In this document: in pieces, positions 18,072 to 27,261 of the stretch
Position numbering within the stretch: the first letter of the stretch is position 1
Layout of the letters: each line of letters starts with the position of its first letter
Source of the DNA: JBJYIN01 sp046237015
GTDB lineage: Bacteria > Pseudomonadota > Gammaproteobacteria > Enterobacterales > Enterobacteriaceae
Assembly (NCBI RefSeq): GCF_046237015.1
Contig: NZ_JBJYIN010000022.1
Coordinates: forward strand, 12,746-76,745
Length of the DNA stretch: 64,000 nt
Reading direction: 5' to 3'
Position numbers and translations under genes: made by a program
Notes under the pieces: model-generated
Told to the model about the DNA's origin: nothing
The model's input: the letters and a program-made list of their open reading frames with translations, nothing else
Database searches by the model: none

Positions 18072-20884
18072 CAGACAAATTTACGCTCTTCACCATTGCC
18101 GCCGACGTTAGTTGCACAGCGACCACAAATATCAGGATGATCGGTATCATGACCGATATCCGATTCATAGTGCCAGCAGCGAGGGCATTTATGCCCTTCC
18201 GCCTTGCTTAAGGCAATTTTCAATCCAGAGAGTTCCGTTTCCTGAGCATCCGCAGGCGCATCTTCATAACGTTCTACGAACGCTTTCGAAGTCAGCAGCG
18301 CAAAATGCAATTCTTGCTGTAGACGATGCAATTTACCCGCCAAATCGGCATCGGCATAAAGCGTGACGGACGCCTCCAATGAGCCACCGACACGTTTATC
18401 ATTACGCGCCTGTTCGATCACTTTGTTCACTTCACTACGCACTTTCAGGATATCCGCCCAGAACGCATCATTCATGCTTTCGGTAGCATCCAACCCGAAC
18501 AGACCGTCATACCACTCTTCGGTAAACACGTACTGTGCACGCTTGCCCGGCAGATAATTCCAGACTTCATCTGCGGTGAACGACAGAATCGGTGCCATCC
18601 AGCGTACCAACGCTTCGGAGATATGATACAGCGCGGTCTGACAGCTACGACGCGCTACGCTGTCGCCTTTGGCCGTGTACTGGCGATCCTTGATGATGTC
18701 CAGATAGAACGACCCCATTTCGATGGAGCAGAACTGCATCAAGCGCTGTACCACGCGGTGGAAATCATAGCTTTCATAGGCTTCAATGATCTCTTCCTGC
18801 GCGGCTTTCGCACATCCCACCGCCCAACGATCCAGCACCACCATTTCTTCAGGCTTCACACTGTGCTGCTGCGGATCAAATCCGTTCAGGTTAGCCAGCA
18901 GGAAACGTGCTGTATTACGGATACGACGATAAGCATCGGCTGAACGTTTCAGGATCTCATCCGAAACGGCAATCTCACCAGAATAATCGGTTGAACCGAT
19001 CCACAAACGTAGAATATCGGCACCCAGCTTATCCATTACATCCTGTGGACTAACAGTATTCCCGATGGATTTAGACATTTTGCGACCTTGTCCATCCACG
19101 GTGAAACCGTGCGTCAGCACCTGACGGTAAGGCGCTTTGCCTTTAATTGCGGTAGAAATCATCAGGGAAGACATGAACCAGCCGCGATGCTGGTCAGACC
19201 CTTCCAGATACATATCTGCTGCATGACCGCTAAATTCCGGGCGTACATCGACGACAGACGCGTGCGTCGATCCAGAGTCGAACCACACATCCAGCGTATC
19301 CGGCACTTTGACGTAGTTATCAGCGTCTGCACCCAGCACATCGGCAGGATCGAGATCCCACCACGCCTGAATGCCATCGGCTTCAACGCGTTTCGCCACC
19401 GCTTCAATCAATTCTGCTGTGCGTGGATGCAGCGCTTCTGTTTCTTTATGAACAAACAGCGACATCGGCACACCCCAGGTACGCTGACGGGAAATACACC
19501 AGTCAGGACGGTTGGCGACCATTGCTTCAATACGCGCCTGACCCCAATCCGGGATCCACTGCACACCTTTGATTTCAGACAGCGACTGCTTACGCAGACC
19601 TTTCTGATCCATGCTGACAAACCACTGCGGCGTGGCGCGGAAAATAATCGGCGTTTTGTGACGCCAGCAACAAGGATAGCTATGCAGCAATTTCTCTACA
19701 TGCAGCAGAGCACCTTTCTCACGCAGAATTTCAACGACGATATCATTGGCTTTAAAAACAAATTTACCGTCTAGTTCCGGATAAGTGCCACTGAGATAAC
19801 AGCCGTTTGGCCCGACCGGATTAGCCACTTCCAACCCGTATTGCTGACCGATAACATAGTCCTCTGGACCATGACCGGGCGCGGTGTGCACCGCACCTGT
19901 CCCCGCATCCAGCGTCACGTGGTCACCTAGAATCGCCGGTACGTCAAACCCCATAAACGGATGTTGGAAACGCAACAATTCAAGATCGGCACCTTTACAG
20001 TCACCCCGCACTATCCACTGCGTCACACCGGCACGTGCCATGACGCACTCAACCAGATCGGCTGCCAGAATCAGCGCCTGACCGTCAATCTGTACCAGTT
20101 GATAATCAAATTCTGCATTCAATGAAATTGCGCGGTTTGCCGGTAGCGTCCACGGCGTGGTCGTCCAGATCACCAGCGAAACAGGGCCATCTACGCTACT
20201 CACACCAAACTTGGCTAATACTGCCGCCACATCGCTGGCGTGAAATGCCACATCGATGGATGGAGACGTTTTGTCGTAATATTCAACTTCCGCTTCCGCC
20301 AGCGCAGAACCACAATCGGCACACCAGTGAACGGGCTTGGCACCCTTGTGCAAATGACCGTTTTCAATAATGCGGCCCAGTGCACGAATGATGTTCGCTT
20401 CAGTTTTGAAATCCATCGTCAGGTAAGGACGATCCCAATCACCCAATACGCCAAGACGAATAAAATCTTTTTTCTGACCTTCAACCTGCTCGGCTGCGTA
20501 TTTACGACACTCGGCGCGGAACTCAGCCGCCGTAACCTTCTCTCCCGGTTTACCGATCAATTGCTCAACTTTAAGTTCGATAGGCAGACCATGGCAGTCC
20601 CAACCAGGGACATAAGGCGAATCGTAGCCGGACAGTCCCTTAGACTTAACGATAATATCTTTCAGAATCTTGTTAACTGAGTGACCAATATGAATATTGC
20701 CATTCGCATACGGAGGGCCATCATGCAGAATGAAGGTTTTTTTACCTTTCTTGGCATTACGAATAATCCCGTACAGATCCTGTTCATACCAACGTTTCAG
20801 CATGTCAGGTTCACGCTTGGCCAAATCGCCACGCATCGGGAACCCTGTTTCCGGCAAATTCAGGGTAGTCTTATAGTCACTCAT
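18071..20884 (-). CDS. ileS: Isoleucyl-tRNA synthetase, IleS
   Basis: IleS charges tRNA-Ile and edits misactivated valine. Of its 937 residues, the class-I HIGH motif is at 65-68 (NIHIGHS) and KMSKS is in DGQGRKMSKSIGN. The editing domain CP1 contains WTTTPWTLPANRA and TAPGHGPEDY. The C-terminal zinc finger has paired cysteines, CPRCWHY and CGRCATN. This is the single-finger bacterial type 1 enzyme expected to be mupirocin-sensitive by family; that is inference. It is co-transcribed with ribF upstream (31-bp gap) and lspA downstream. Confidence 0.98.
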   Translation of the reverse strand: MSDYKTTLNLPETGFPMRGDLAKREPDMLKRWYEQDLYGIIRNAKKGKKTFILHDGPPYANGNIHIGHSVNKILKDIIVKSKGLSGYDSPYVPGWDCHGLPIELKVEQLIGKPGEKVTAAEFRAECRKYAAEQVEGQKKDFIRLGVLGDWDRPYLTMDFKTEANIIRALGRIIENGHLHKGAKPVHWCADCGSALAEAEVEYYDKTSPSIDVAFHASDVAAVLAKFGVSSVDGPVSLVIWTTTPWTLPANRAISLNAEFDYQLVQIDGQALILAADLVECVMARAGVTQWIVRGDCKGADLELLRFQHPFMGFDVPAILGDHVTLDAGTGAVHTAPGHGPEDYVIGQQYGLEVANPVGPNGCYLSGTYPELDGKFVFKANDIVVEILREKGALLHVEKLLHSYPCCWRHKTPIIFRATPQWFVSMDQKGLRKQSLSEIKGVQWIPDWGQARIEAMVANRPDWCISRQRTWGVPMSLFVHKETEALHPRTAELIEAVAKRVEADGIQAWWDLDPADVLGADADNYVKVPDTLDVWFDSGSTHASVVDVRPEFSGHAADMYLEGSDQHRGWFMSSLMISTAIKGKAPYRQVLTHGFTVDGQGRKMSKSIGNTVSPQDVMDKLGADILRLWIGSTDYSGEIAVSDEILKRSADAYRRIRNTARFLLANLNGFDPQQHSVKPEEMVVLDRWAVGCAKAAQEEIIEAYESYDFHRVVQRLMQFCSIEMGSFYLDIIKDRQYTAKGDSVARRSCQTALYHISEALVRWMAPILSFTADEVWNYLPGKRAQYVFTEEWYDGLFGLDATESMNDAFWADILKVRSEVNKVIEQARNDKRVGGSLEASVTLYADADLAGKLHRLQQELHFALLTSKAFVERYEDAPADAQETELSGLKIALSKAEGHKCPRCWHYESDIGHDTDHPDICGRCATNVGGNGEERKFV

Positions 20885-20915
20885 TAGATTCTCGATTTCG
20901 TTTTCGGCTAAAAAA

Positions 20916-21857
20916 TTAAACCGGTGTCTTTAACCCAAAAAATTCCCGGGCCGTCACCACATCATTAGCGATTTGCTGCTTTAAAGCCTCAAGCGAAGCA
21001 AAACGCTGTTCATTACGTATCTTCTTACGCAGTACGACTTCGATATGACAACCGTACAAATCCATCGCCACATCCAGTAAATGTACTTCAAGCTGCTGGC
21101 GCTTGTCGCCAGTCACCGTCGGGCGTGTACCAATATTGGCCACGCCGGGTAGCGGTTCATCACCCAATCCATATACGCTAACAGCATACACGCCACTGAC
21201 CGGTGAAACCTGACGTTTTAACGGCAGGTTGGCGGTAGGGAAACCAATGGTTCGCCCTAATTCATTACCATGCACCACACGACCCGAAATACGGTAGGGA
21301 TGCCCTAACAGATTTTCTGCCAGAGAGAGGTCATCATGACTGAGCGCTTCCCGCACAGCCGTGCTGCTCACTCGCTTACCGCCATTACAGAATGAATCGG
21401 TGCTGATAACATCAAAACCCGACTCAAGCCCAGCACGTTGTAATAACAGGAAATCACCCTGCCGACCAGCACCAAAGCGAAAGTCATCGCCGACGACCAA
21501 AAACCGGACGCCCAGTTGCTCCACCAGCAGCGAGGAAACAAACGTTTGGGCATGATTGGCCGCAAAATGTGCATCAAACTTCACACACAGTAGGTAGTCA
21601 ACCCCCGCTTGTTCCAGATAATTCACTTTATCGCGCAGGTTGGTCAACCGCGCAGGCGCTTTGTCAGCGGAAAACAATTCCAGCGGCTGGGGTTCAAAAA
21701 TCATCACCATGACAGGTAAGCCGCGCGACTGCCCTTCTTGCTTCAAGCGTTCCAGCAACATCTGGTGTCCACGGTGCACACCGTCAAAATTACCAATAGT
21801 GAGCACACAGCCATAGTGGTGTGCCCGAAGATTGTGTATACCGCGAATTAGCTGCAT
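20916..21857 (-). CDS. ribF: RibF, riboflavin kinase / FAD synthetase
   Basis: This bifunctional enzyme phosphorylates riboflavin to FMN and adenylates FMN to FAD. The N-terminal nucleotidyltransferase domain shows TIGNFDGVHRGHQ and, near residue 120, VVGDDFRFGAGR. The C-terminal flavokinase domain, from about residue 185, shows GRTIGFPTANLPL and later GVANIGTRPTV. The length of 313 residues is standard. It is the first gene of the operon that continues with ileS, lspA, fkpB and ispH, and it is divergent from rpsT. Confidence 0.96.
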   Translation of the reverse strand: MQLIRGIHNLRAHHYGCVLTIGNFDGVHRGHQMLLERLKQEGQSRGLPVMVMIFEPQPLELFSADKAPARLTNLRDKVNYLEQAGVDYLLCVKFDAHFAANHAQTFVSSLLVEQLGVRFLVVGDDFRFGAGRQGDFLLLQRAGLESGFDVISTDSFCNGGKRVSSTAVREALSHDDLSLAENLLGHPYRISGRVVHGNELGRTIGFPTANLPLKRQVSPVSGVYAVSVYGLGDEPLPGVANIGTRPTVTGDKRQQLEVHLLDVAMDLYGCHIEVVLRKKIRNEQRFASLEALKQQIANDVVTAREFFGLKTPV

Positions 21858-21900
21858 GGCTGACTCAGAACAAATTGGTTAAAATAATGGAAATCGGCGG

Positions 21901-21929
21901 ATTATACCTTGTACAACGAGTAAGGTTAA
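21901..21929 (-). promoter_or_regulatory. Candidate promoter of the ribF-ileS operon
   Basis: On the minus strand TTAACC is followed after 17 bases by a perfect TATAAT, 44 bases before the ribF ATG. Confidence 0.65.
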
Positions 21930-22123
21930 CCCGCGATTCATGCCTTTTGCAGTCACCCTTCTGAATATCGGCAGTATTCTTGCTGTTTTAGCAGCGGATA
22001 ATCGTATCACTGCGAATTTATGATGCGAAAAGCTGTATTCCGCCGCATGAAGCTGCTAAAATCCTGCGCCATCACAACGTAACAGGCGTCGACGTACAAA
22101 CGGCGCTTATTTGCACAAATCCA

Positions 22124-22152
22124 TTGACAAACGAAGGCTAAAAGGGCATATT
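22124..22152 (+). promoter_or_regulatory. rpsT promoter
   Basis: A perfect -35 box TTGACA is followed after 17 bases by CATATT. It lies about 50 bp upstream of the rpsT start, as for the proximal rpsT promoter of E. coli. A GC-rich stretch typical of stringent control follows the -10. The rest of the ribF-rpsT gap (21858-22200) shows no gene. Confidence 0.7.
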
Positions 22153-22200
22153 CCTCGGCCTTTGAATTGTCCTCGATAGAATATATTTGGGAGTTGGACC

Positions 22201-22464
22201 TTGGCTAATATCAAATCAGCTAAGAAACGCGCCGTACAGTCTGAAAAGCGCCGCAAGCATAACGCAAGCCGTCGCTCCATGATGCGTACTTTCATCAAGA
22301 AAGTATACGCGGCGATCGCTACTGGCGATAAAGAAGCGGCACAGAATGCGTTTAATGATATGCAACCGATCGTGGATCGCCAGGCTGGTAAAGGCCTGAT
22401 CCATAAAAACAAAGCTGCACGTCATAAATCCAATCTGGTTGCGCGCATCAACGCCATGCAATAA
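22201..22464 (+). CDS. rpsT: Ribosomal protein bS20, RpsT
   Basis: bS20 is a basic 30S protein that binds 16S rRNA. The 87-residue reading frame starts with TTG (22201, preceded by GGAG), giving M-ANIKSAKKRAVQSEKRRKHN. E. coli rpsT also uses UUG, and this weak start is part of its autogenous translational control. The protein is lysine/arginine/alanine-rich and helical as expected. A strong terminator follows. Confidence 0.97.
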   Translation: MANIKSAKKRAVQSEKRRKHNASRRSMMRTFIKKVYAAIATGDKEAAQNAFNDMQPIVDRQAGKGLIHKNKAARHKSNLVARINAMQ

Positions 22465-22487
22465 TCGCGTTTCGCGTTTTATTGTTG

Positions 22488-22514
22488 AAAAAACCGGCTT
22501 AGGCCGGTTTTTTT
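22488..22514 (+). terminator. rpsT terminator
   Basis: An AAACCGGC / GCCGGTTT stem with a TTAG loop is followed by seven Ts. The same 29-bp block recurs at 24867-24895 with two mismatches (see findings). Confidence 0.9.
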
Positions 22515-22620
22515 ACGTCAACAGTCTTTCTGATGCAATCTTCTCCAACCGATGCCAAGGCTACTACGGCTTGATGCGCGGTGATGGCAATACCAACCTT
22601 GTGGACTGCGCGGACGAACT

Positions 22621-23502
22621 CTAGTTGGACAAGCGAAGCAATCGCGCATCGTTTGCAGGTGGCCTTCCGAAAAGCCGAGAGTAGTCGCGGCTAAACTGTG
22701 ACGGGCTGTCATAGCCCACGGTATACCCGGCATTTGCCGCATCCATTCCATCGCTGACCATCAAGCGTCGCGCTTCCTGCATTCTCAACTGGTTCCTGAA
22801 TTCCAAAGGGCTCATTGCGGTAACGGCTTTGAAATGTTCATAGAATGCCGAACGCCCCATACTGGACATGTTGGCCAAATCCTCAATACGGCAAGCTTTC
22901 TGGAAATTCGCTCTGATCCACATAATGGCACGAGCAACTTGGCTATGCCGACTATCGGACTGAGCCATCGCGTAAATGATTTGGCCATTTGGGCCAGTCA
23001 TCAACCTGTAAAGGATCTCACGTATGGCGAGCAAACCCAGTGCATCAATATCCTCTGGTGTATCAAGCAAGGTGACGAGGCGCGTAGCCGCATCAAGTAA
23101 TCCTGAAGTCATCTCGTTGATCGTGAGGCCAATTATCCCCGAACGCCTCTCGGTCATGCGAGGATACCGCATCACTAACTCTCCCAATTCTACTGTGTTC
23201 AAATCAAGCTGAACACTCAGGTAAGGGTGTGCCTCGCTGGCATCCGTGACAGTTCCGACAACGGGAAGACTCACTGAGGCAACCAGATAGCTGCTTGGGT
23301 CATAGTGGAGAATACGGGAGCCTAGCTGTGCCTGTTTCCGCCCCTGTGCGACGAAACAGACTGTCGGCTCGTAGATGACCGGCATCGGCATCGTCGGCGC
23401 AGAGCATCGGATAAGCTTCATCCCAGGGATGAGACACTCAAACGTCCCATCCTGTGGCATATGTCTTTCAATCGCGTCCCGAAATTGTTCAATTTGCGTC
23501 AT
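22621..23502 (-). CDS. AraC-family transcription regulator
   Basis: This 293-residue protein combines an N-terminal AraC_N-type domain (about residues 25-180) with a C-terminal double helix-turn-helix. The DNA-binding part spans roughly residues 190-285: RIEDLANMSSMGRSAFYEHF for the first helix pair and AGYTVGYDSPSQFSRDYSRLFG for the second, the classic AraC signature. It is divergent from the aldo/keto reductase gene across a 224-bp spacer. It most likely controls that gene, in the way YqhC controls reductases in E. coli; this is inference. The pair sits between rpsT and nhaR in what looks like an insertion. Confidence 0.85.
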   Translation of the reverse strand: MTQIEQFRDAIERHMPQDGTFECLIPGMKLIRCSAPTMPMPVIYEPTVCFVAQGRKQAQLGSRILHYDPSSYLVASVSLPVVGTVTDASEAHPYLSVQLDLNTVELGELVMRYPRMTERRSGIIGLTINEMTSGLLDAATRLVTLLDTPEDIDALGLLAIREILYRLMTGPNGQIIYAMAQSDSRHSQVARAIMWIRANFQKACRIEDLANMSSMGRSAFYEHFKAVTAMSPLEFRNQLRMQEARRLMVSDGMDAANAGYTVGYDSPSQFSRDYSRLFGRPPANDARLLRLSN

Positions 23503-23726
23503 AACACATCGCCGTATCTAGCATAAAGACCTTATCCTTCTATTTTTAACGCCCTCGGACGATCGTGCAATCATTGCGGAGAAGCATTCTATCGCTCACA
23601 ACCGTGGATGAAGAAAATGATCTACATGCGAAGCGTGGCACTTCTCTTCCGCTGGCGATGCCATCAGATGGGGTAAAGCCACGTCAGCTTTCTCCTGTCT
23701 CAATGTTACACCGATGAGGACGCCAT

Positions 23727-24794
23727 ATGACTACCAACACATTATTGAATAATTATCGCTTACTCGGCCGTTCAGGTCTCCGAGTTTCCCCCTTGTCGCT
23801 AGGCACAATGACCTTCGGCTCAGATTGGGGTTGGGGCGCGAACGATGCGGAAGCAAAACGTATCCTCGATGCCTATGTTGATCGTGGAGGAAATTTTATC
23901 GATACGTCGGTTAACTACACCAATGGTGCCTCCGAACGAATTTTGGGTGGTCTTATCAAAGATAAACGTGAACGCATTGTTCTCGCGACCAAATTCACCA
24001 TGGCACGCGATGCCAATAACATCAATTCAGGCGGAAACCATCGCCTCAATCTCGTACGGTCGGTCGAAGAGAGCCTGCGACAGCTTGATACCGATCGCAT
24101 TGATCTGTTGTACCTGCATGCCTGGGATTTCACAACCCCCCCTGACGAGATTGTTCGCACTCTGGATGACTTAGTCAGATCGGGCAAGATTCTCTATGTC
24201 GGCATCTGCAACACACCCGCATGGCGGGTGGCACAAATGCAAACGCTGGCCGACTTACGCGGCTGGTCACCCTTCGTGGCGTTGCAAATCAGCTACAGCC
24301 TCGTCGAACGAACGGTCGAGCATGAACTCATACCGATGGCGCAGGCTATGGGGCTGGGCGTTCTGCCGTGGTCGCCGCTCGGCGGCGGGATACTCACAGG
24401 TAAGTACAGTCACGCGGACCTTTCAGATGAAAACGACGCTAATGTATCGGAAACACGCAAGGGCGTTATCGCCTCATCGGGATACCTCAATGAACAGGCT
24501 CTGACTATCGCCCAAGTCGTTGGAAAGGTAGCTGATGAAGTAGGGGCGTCGCACTCTCAAGTTGCACTTGCCTGGACGCTACAAAATCCGGCAGTGGTCT
24601 CGCCCATCATTGGTGCCCGTACGCTGGAGCAGGCAGAGGAAAACTTCGGTGCATTAAGTGTCGAATTCACTGAAGATCAGCTAAGAAGATTGGAGCAGGC
24701 AAGCGCGGTCACACCTATCTTTCCGGAGAATTTTATCGGTCGCCCAATGGCTCAGCAACTCATCTTTGGCAAAAATTCGGTCAAAAGTCGTTGA
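23727..24794 (+). CDS. Aldo/keto reductase
   Basis: An NADPH-dependent TIM-barrel oxidoreductase of the aldo/keto reductase superfamily, 355 residues. The catalytic tetrad is visible as Asp59 (NFIDTS), Tyr64 (NYTNG), Lys89 (LATKF) and His131 (LYLHAWD). The C-terminal nucleotide-binding region is PIIGARTLEQAEENF. It resembles the YajO/IolS-like or TAS-like group of bacterial reductases; the substrate cannot be determined. A GAGGA ribosome site precedes the ATG. The divergent AraC regulator next to it suggests inducible expression, perhaps by reactive aldehydes. Confidence 0.88.
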   Translation: MTTNTLLNNYRLLGRSGLRVSPLSLGTMTFGSDWGWGANDAEAKRILDAYVDRGGNFIDTSVNYTNGASERILGGLIKDKRERIVLATKFTMARDANNINSGGNHRLNLVRSVEESLRQLDTDRIDLLYLHAWDFTTPPDEIVRTLDDLVRSGKILYVGICNTPAWRVAQMQTLADLRGWSPFVALQISYSLVERTVEHELIPMAQAMGLGVLPWSPLGGGILTGKYSHADLSDENDANVSETRKGVIASSGYLNEQALTIAQVVGKVADEVGASHSQVALAWTLQNPAVVSPIIGARTLEQAEENFGALSVEFTEDQLRRLEQASAVTPIFPENFIGRPMAQQLIFGKNSVKSR

Positions 24795-24866
24795 TCATAG
24801 TCTATCAGGCATGTGTTTCGCTGATAGCCTATCTGAGAGCATCTTATGCGCCTCCTGTCAGGTTTA

Positions 24867-24895
24867 AAACCGGCTCAGACCGGTTTTTTTACGTC
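24867..24895 (+). terminator. Terminator after the aldo/keto reductase gene
   Basis: An ACCGG / CCGGT stem is followed by a seven-T run on the plus strand. It is nearly identical to the rpsT terminator (27 of 29 bases including the trailing ACGTC). It lies between the reductase stop and the 3' end of convergent nhaR. Confidence 0.85.
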
Positions 24896-24918
24896 TTCTC
24901 TCTATCAACGATCAAACA

Positions 24919-25809
24919 TCATTCACGAAAGAGATCCGAGAAATCCTTGTTGCATAGCCGTTGCACAGCAGGGTGCTGGATCATCCTGGCTGCGAAGATC
25001 ACATAGTATTCATCCTGAACATTATCAATCCTGCCAATCTCAGCGACATCTCCTTGCTGATAAATCGCTTTGGCGTACATGGATGGCGCAACAAAAATGG
25101 CATCATGGTTAATACCAAATGCGGTCATCAATGCCGCATCGTCAAACTCTCCCAGAATTTCTGTTTGAATATTTTGTGCATTAAACCAGTTCAATAATTT
25201 TCGCCCCAACATGGAGCGACGCCCTGGAACCAACAGTTTGCGCGTTTCAAGGCAATCGGGAAAAGATTCTTCAGGAACAGGACGCCGACAATAAAAGCTG
25301 ACCCCACATTCACCCAGTTTCAATGAAAATAGCCCTTCCTGCTGGCTTGAGTCGACGGGACAATCCGACAGAATAATATCCAACTTATGCTGGCTTAACT
25401 GCTCTAGCAGCATTTCATGCGTGGATTCGAAACACCGTAAATGAATGTGATCCTGTTCGGTCACTACCGTTTCCAGGATCTGGCTGACCAGCCGTTTCGA
25501 TAAGGCATCCGCGACCCCCACATCAAACAGCAGGCTGGATTCTTTACGATAATTCACGATATCCAGCATTTCCTGACTCAGTTGGAACATTTTATCCGCA
25601 TAGCGAAAGACTAACTGCCCCAGTTCTGTCGGTTCCAGCCCGCGCCCTTTTCGCTTAAACAGTTTTCCCTGCAAGCGTTCTTCCAAAAATTTAATCTGTC
25701 CGGTAATGGTCTGCGGCGTTAGAAACAGCGTCTCTGCCGCGGCTGCGACAGAGCCTGACTTATAAACCTGCCAGAAGTAATAGAGATGATTAAAATTCAA
25801 ATGAGACAC
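24919..25809 (-). CDS. nhaR: NhaR, LysR-family activator of nhaA
   Basis: NhaR is the sodium-responsive LysR regulator that activates nhaA. The start chosen is GTG at 25809 (reading MSHLNFNHLYYFWQVYKSG), with GGGAG five bases upstream; this gives 296 residues and matches the E. coli N-terminus. An ATG at 25842 would lie inside nhaA. The winged helix-turn-helix is at residues 5-60 (GSVAAAAETLFLTPQTITGQ) and the effector-binding domain follows. The nhaA stop is two bases before the GTG, so the genes form an operon. Confidence 0.95.
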   Translation of the reverse strand: MSHLNFNHLYYFWQVYKSGSVAAAAETLFLTPQTITGQIKFLEERLQGKLFKRKGRGLEPTELGQLVFRYADKMFQLSQEMLDIVNYRKESSLLFDVGVADALSKRLVSQILETVVTEQDHIHLRCFESTHEMLLEQLSQHKLDIILSDCPVDSSQQEGLFSLKLGECGVSFYCRRPVPEESFPDCLETRKLLVPGRRSMLGRKLLNWFNAQNIQTEILGEFDDAALMTAFGINHDAIFVAPSMYAKAIYQQGDVAEIGRIDNVQDEYYVIFAARMIQHPAVQRLCNKDFSDLFRE

Positions 25810-25811
25810 AT

Positions 25812-27038
25812 CTACTCCCTCTTCGCGCCTCCCGCATGACATAAGCCCTTATGCGACTGAACCGCCTTATCCAACGTAGGTAATATTCTATGTAATACCA
25901 AATAGCCAAGTAACGCGGCCAGACAAGATGCCAGTAAAATGCCTAACTTAGCATAGGTAATAAACTCCGCATCAGCCTGAGAAAATGCCAGCAACGTAAT
26001 AAAGATCGACATGGTAAATCCGATACCGCATAACACGGAAACAGCAACGATCTGGCTGAAACTCACACCAAAAGGCAAACGAGCATAACCTAATTTTACC
26101 GTTAACCAACTCAGTAGCGTAATACCCAAAGGCTTACCGACAAGCAACCCGGCGGCAATACCAAGGCTCAACGGTGAAAACAGTTTTTCTAACTCAATCC
26201 CCTGCAACACAATGCCTGCATTAGCGAAGGCAAACAACGGAATAATTAAGAATGCGACCCACGTTTGTAGACCATGTTCCAATGTGATTGCAGGGGAATC
26301 CCCCGCCCCCGATGTACGTAATGGAATAAAAAATCCAACGATCACACCTGCCAGCGTCGCATGGACACCACATTTTAGAATGCAGACCCATAAGACAATT
26401 CCAACCAGCAAATAAGCGGATGTTTTTCTGACCTGCTGTCGGTTCATATATGCCAATACGGCCACTGACAACACCGCGCCCCCCAATGCAGGCCAGAAAA
26501 TCTGTTGCGTATAAAACAAGGCGATAATCAGGATCGCCCCCAGATCATCAATAATTGCCAGCGCCAACAGGAAGACTTTTAATCCCGAGGGAACACGCTT
26601 TCCTAAAAGCGTCAGTACACCAATAGCAAACGCGATATCCGTAGCAGCGGGAATCGCCCAGCCAGCACGTGTTACCTCATCATTCGCGTTGAAAAACAGA
26701 AAGATCAGCGCGGGGAACACCATCCCCCCTACCGCAGCCACCAGCGGCAACATTGCCTGTTGCCGACTAGATAAAGCCCCTTCCACCAATTCCCGTTTCA
26801 CTTCCAAGCCAATCAACAGGAAAAAAATCGCCATTAATCCATCGTTGATCCATAGCAGTAGGTTTTTATTGATTTCCAATGCGCCAAATCTTATTTCTAC
26901 TGGCATCATCAAGAATTGTTGGTAACCAGTTGCAGTCACAGACCAGTTGGCCGCTAACATCGCCAGCACCGTTGCTATCATCAACATCACACCAGCCGCT
27001 GCATCTAACCCGATAAAACGGCGAATCATCGTTATCAT
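25812..27038 (-). CDS. nhaA: NhaA, sodium/proton antiporter
   Basis: NhaA is the pH-regulated electrogenic Na+/H+ antiporter of the inner membrane (two protons in, one sodium out). The 408-residue protein has about 12 hydrophobic segments. The transport-site aspartate pair is at 164-165 (LALAIIDDLGAI), the unwound-helix aspartate is in IPAATDIAFAIGV, and the lysine-containing late helix is in LLVGKPLGI. A methionine four codons in is an alternative start. nhaR follows directly. Confidence 0.96.
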   Translation of the reverse strand: MITMIRRFIGLDAAAGVMLMIATVLAMLAANWSVTATGYQQFLMMPVEIRFGALEINKNLLLWINDGLMAIFFLLIGLEVKRELVEGALSSRQQAMLPLVAAVGGMVFPALIFLFFNANDEVTRAGWAIPAATDIAFAIGVLTLLGKRVPSGLKVFLLALAIIDDLGAILIIALFYTQQIFWPALGGAVLSVAVLAYMNRQQVRKTSAYLLVGIVLWVCILKCGVHATLAGVIVGFFIPLRTSGAGDSPAITLEHGLQTWVAFLIIPLFAFANAGIVLQGIELEKLFSPLSLGIAAGLLVGKPLGITLLSWLTVKLGYARLPFGVSFSQIVAVSVLCGIGFTMSIFITLLAFSQADAEFITYAKLGILLASCLAALLGYLVLHRILPTLDKAVQSHKGLCHAGGAKRE

Positions 27039-27195
27039 TAATTAATCTCTCTGTTAGGTATGGGTGCAGATACCATGTCCCCAATTTCTTGCAGGCAAGA
27101 TTACGTAATATAAATACTCGTTAAAAGTAGATTAAAACTGGATAAAAGATCGAAAAAAACGATTTATTAAAGAGAGCCAGGTTAGGCGAAGGCAC

Positions 27196-27223
27196 AAAAA
27201 ACCGGTTGGTGTTCACCAACCGG
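27196..27223 (-). terminator. dnaJ terminator
   Basis: On the minus strand a strong CCGGTTGGTG / CACCAACCGG stem is followed by six Ts, about 40 bp after the dnaJ stop. Confidence 0.9.
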
Positions 27224-27261
27224 CTTCTCATTCGATTCACAACCCGATGGTTATTGATCGT

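Noticed and set aside
19088..19774. Plus-strand frame of 228 codons opposite ileS
   Set aside because: Antisense shadow of a complete ileS.
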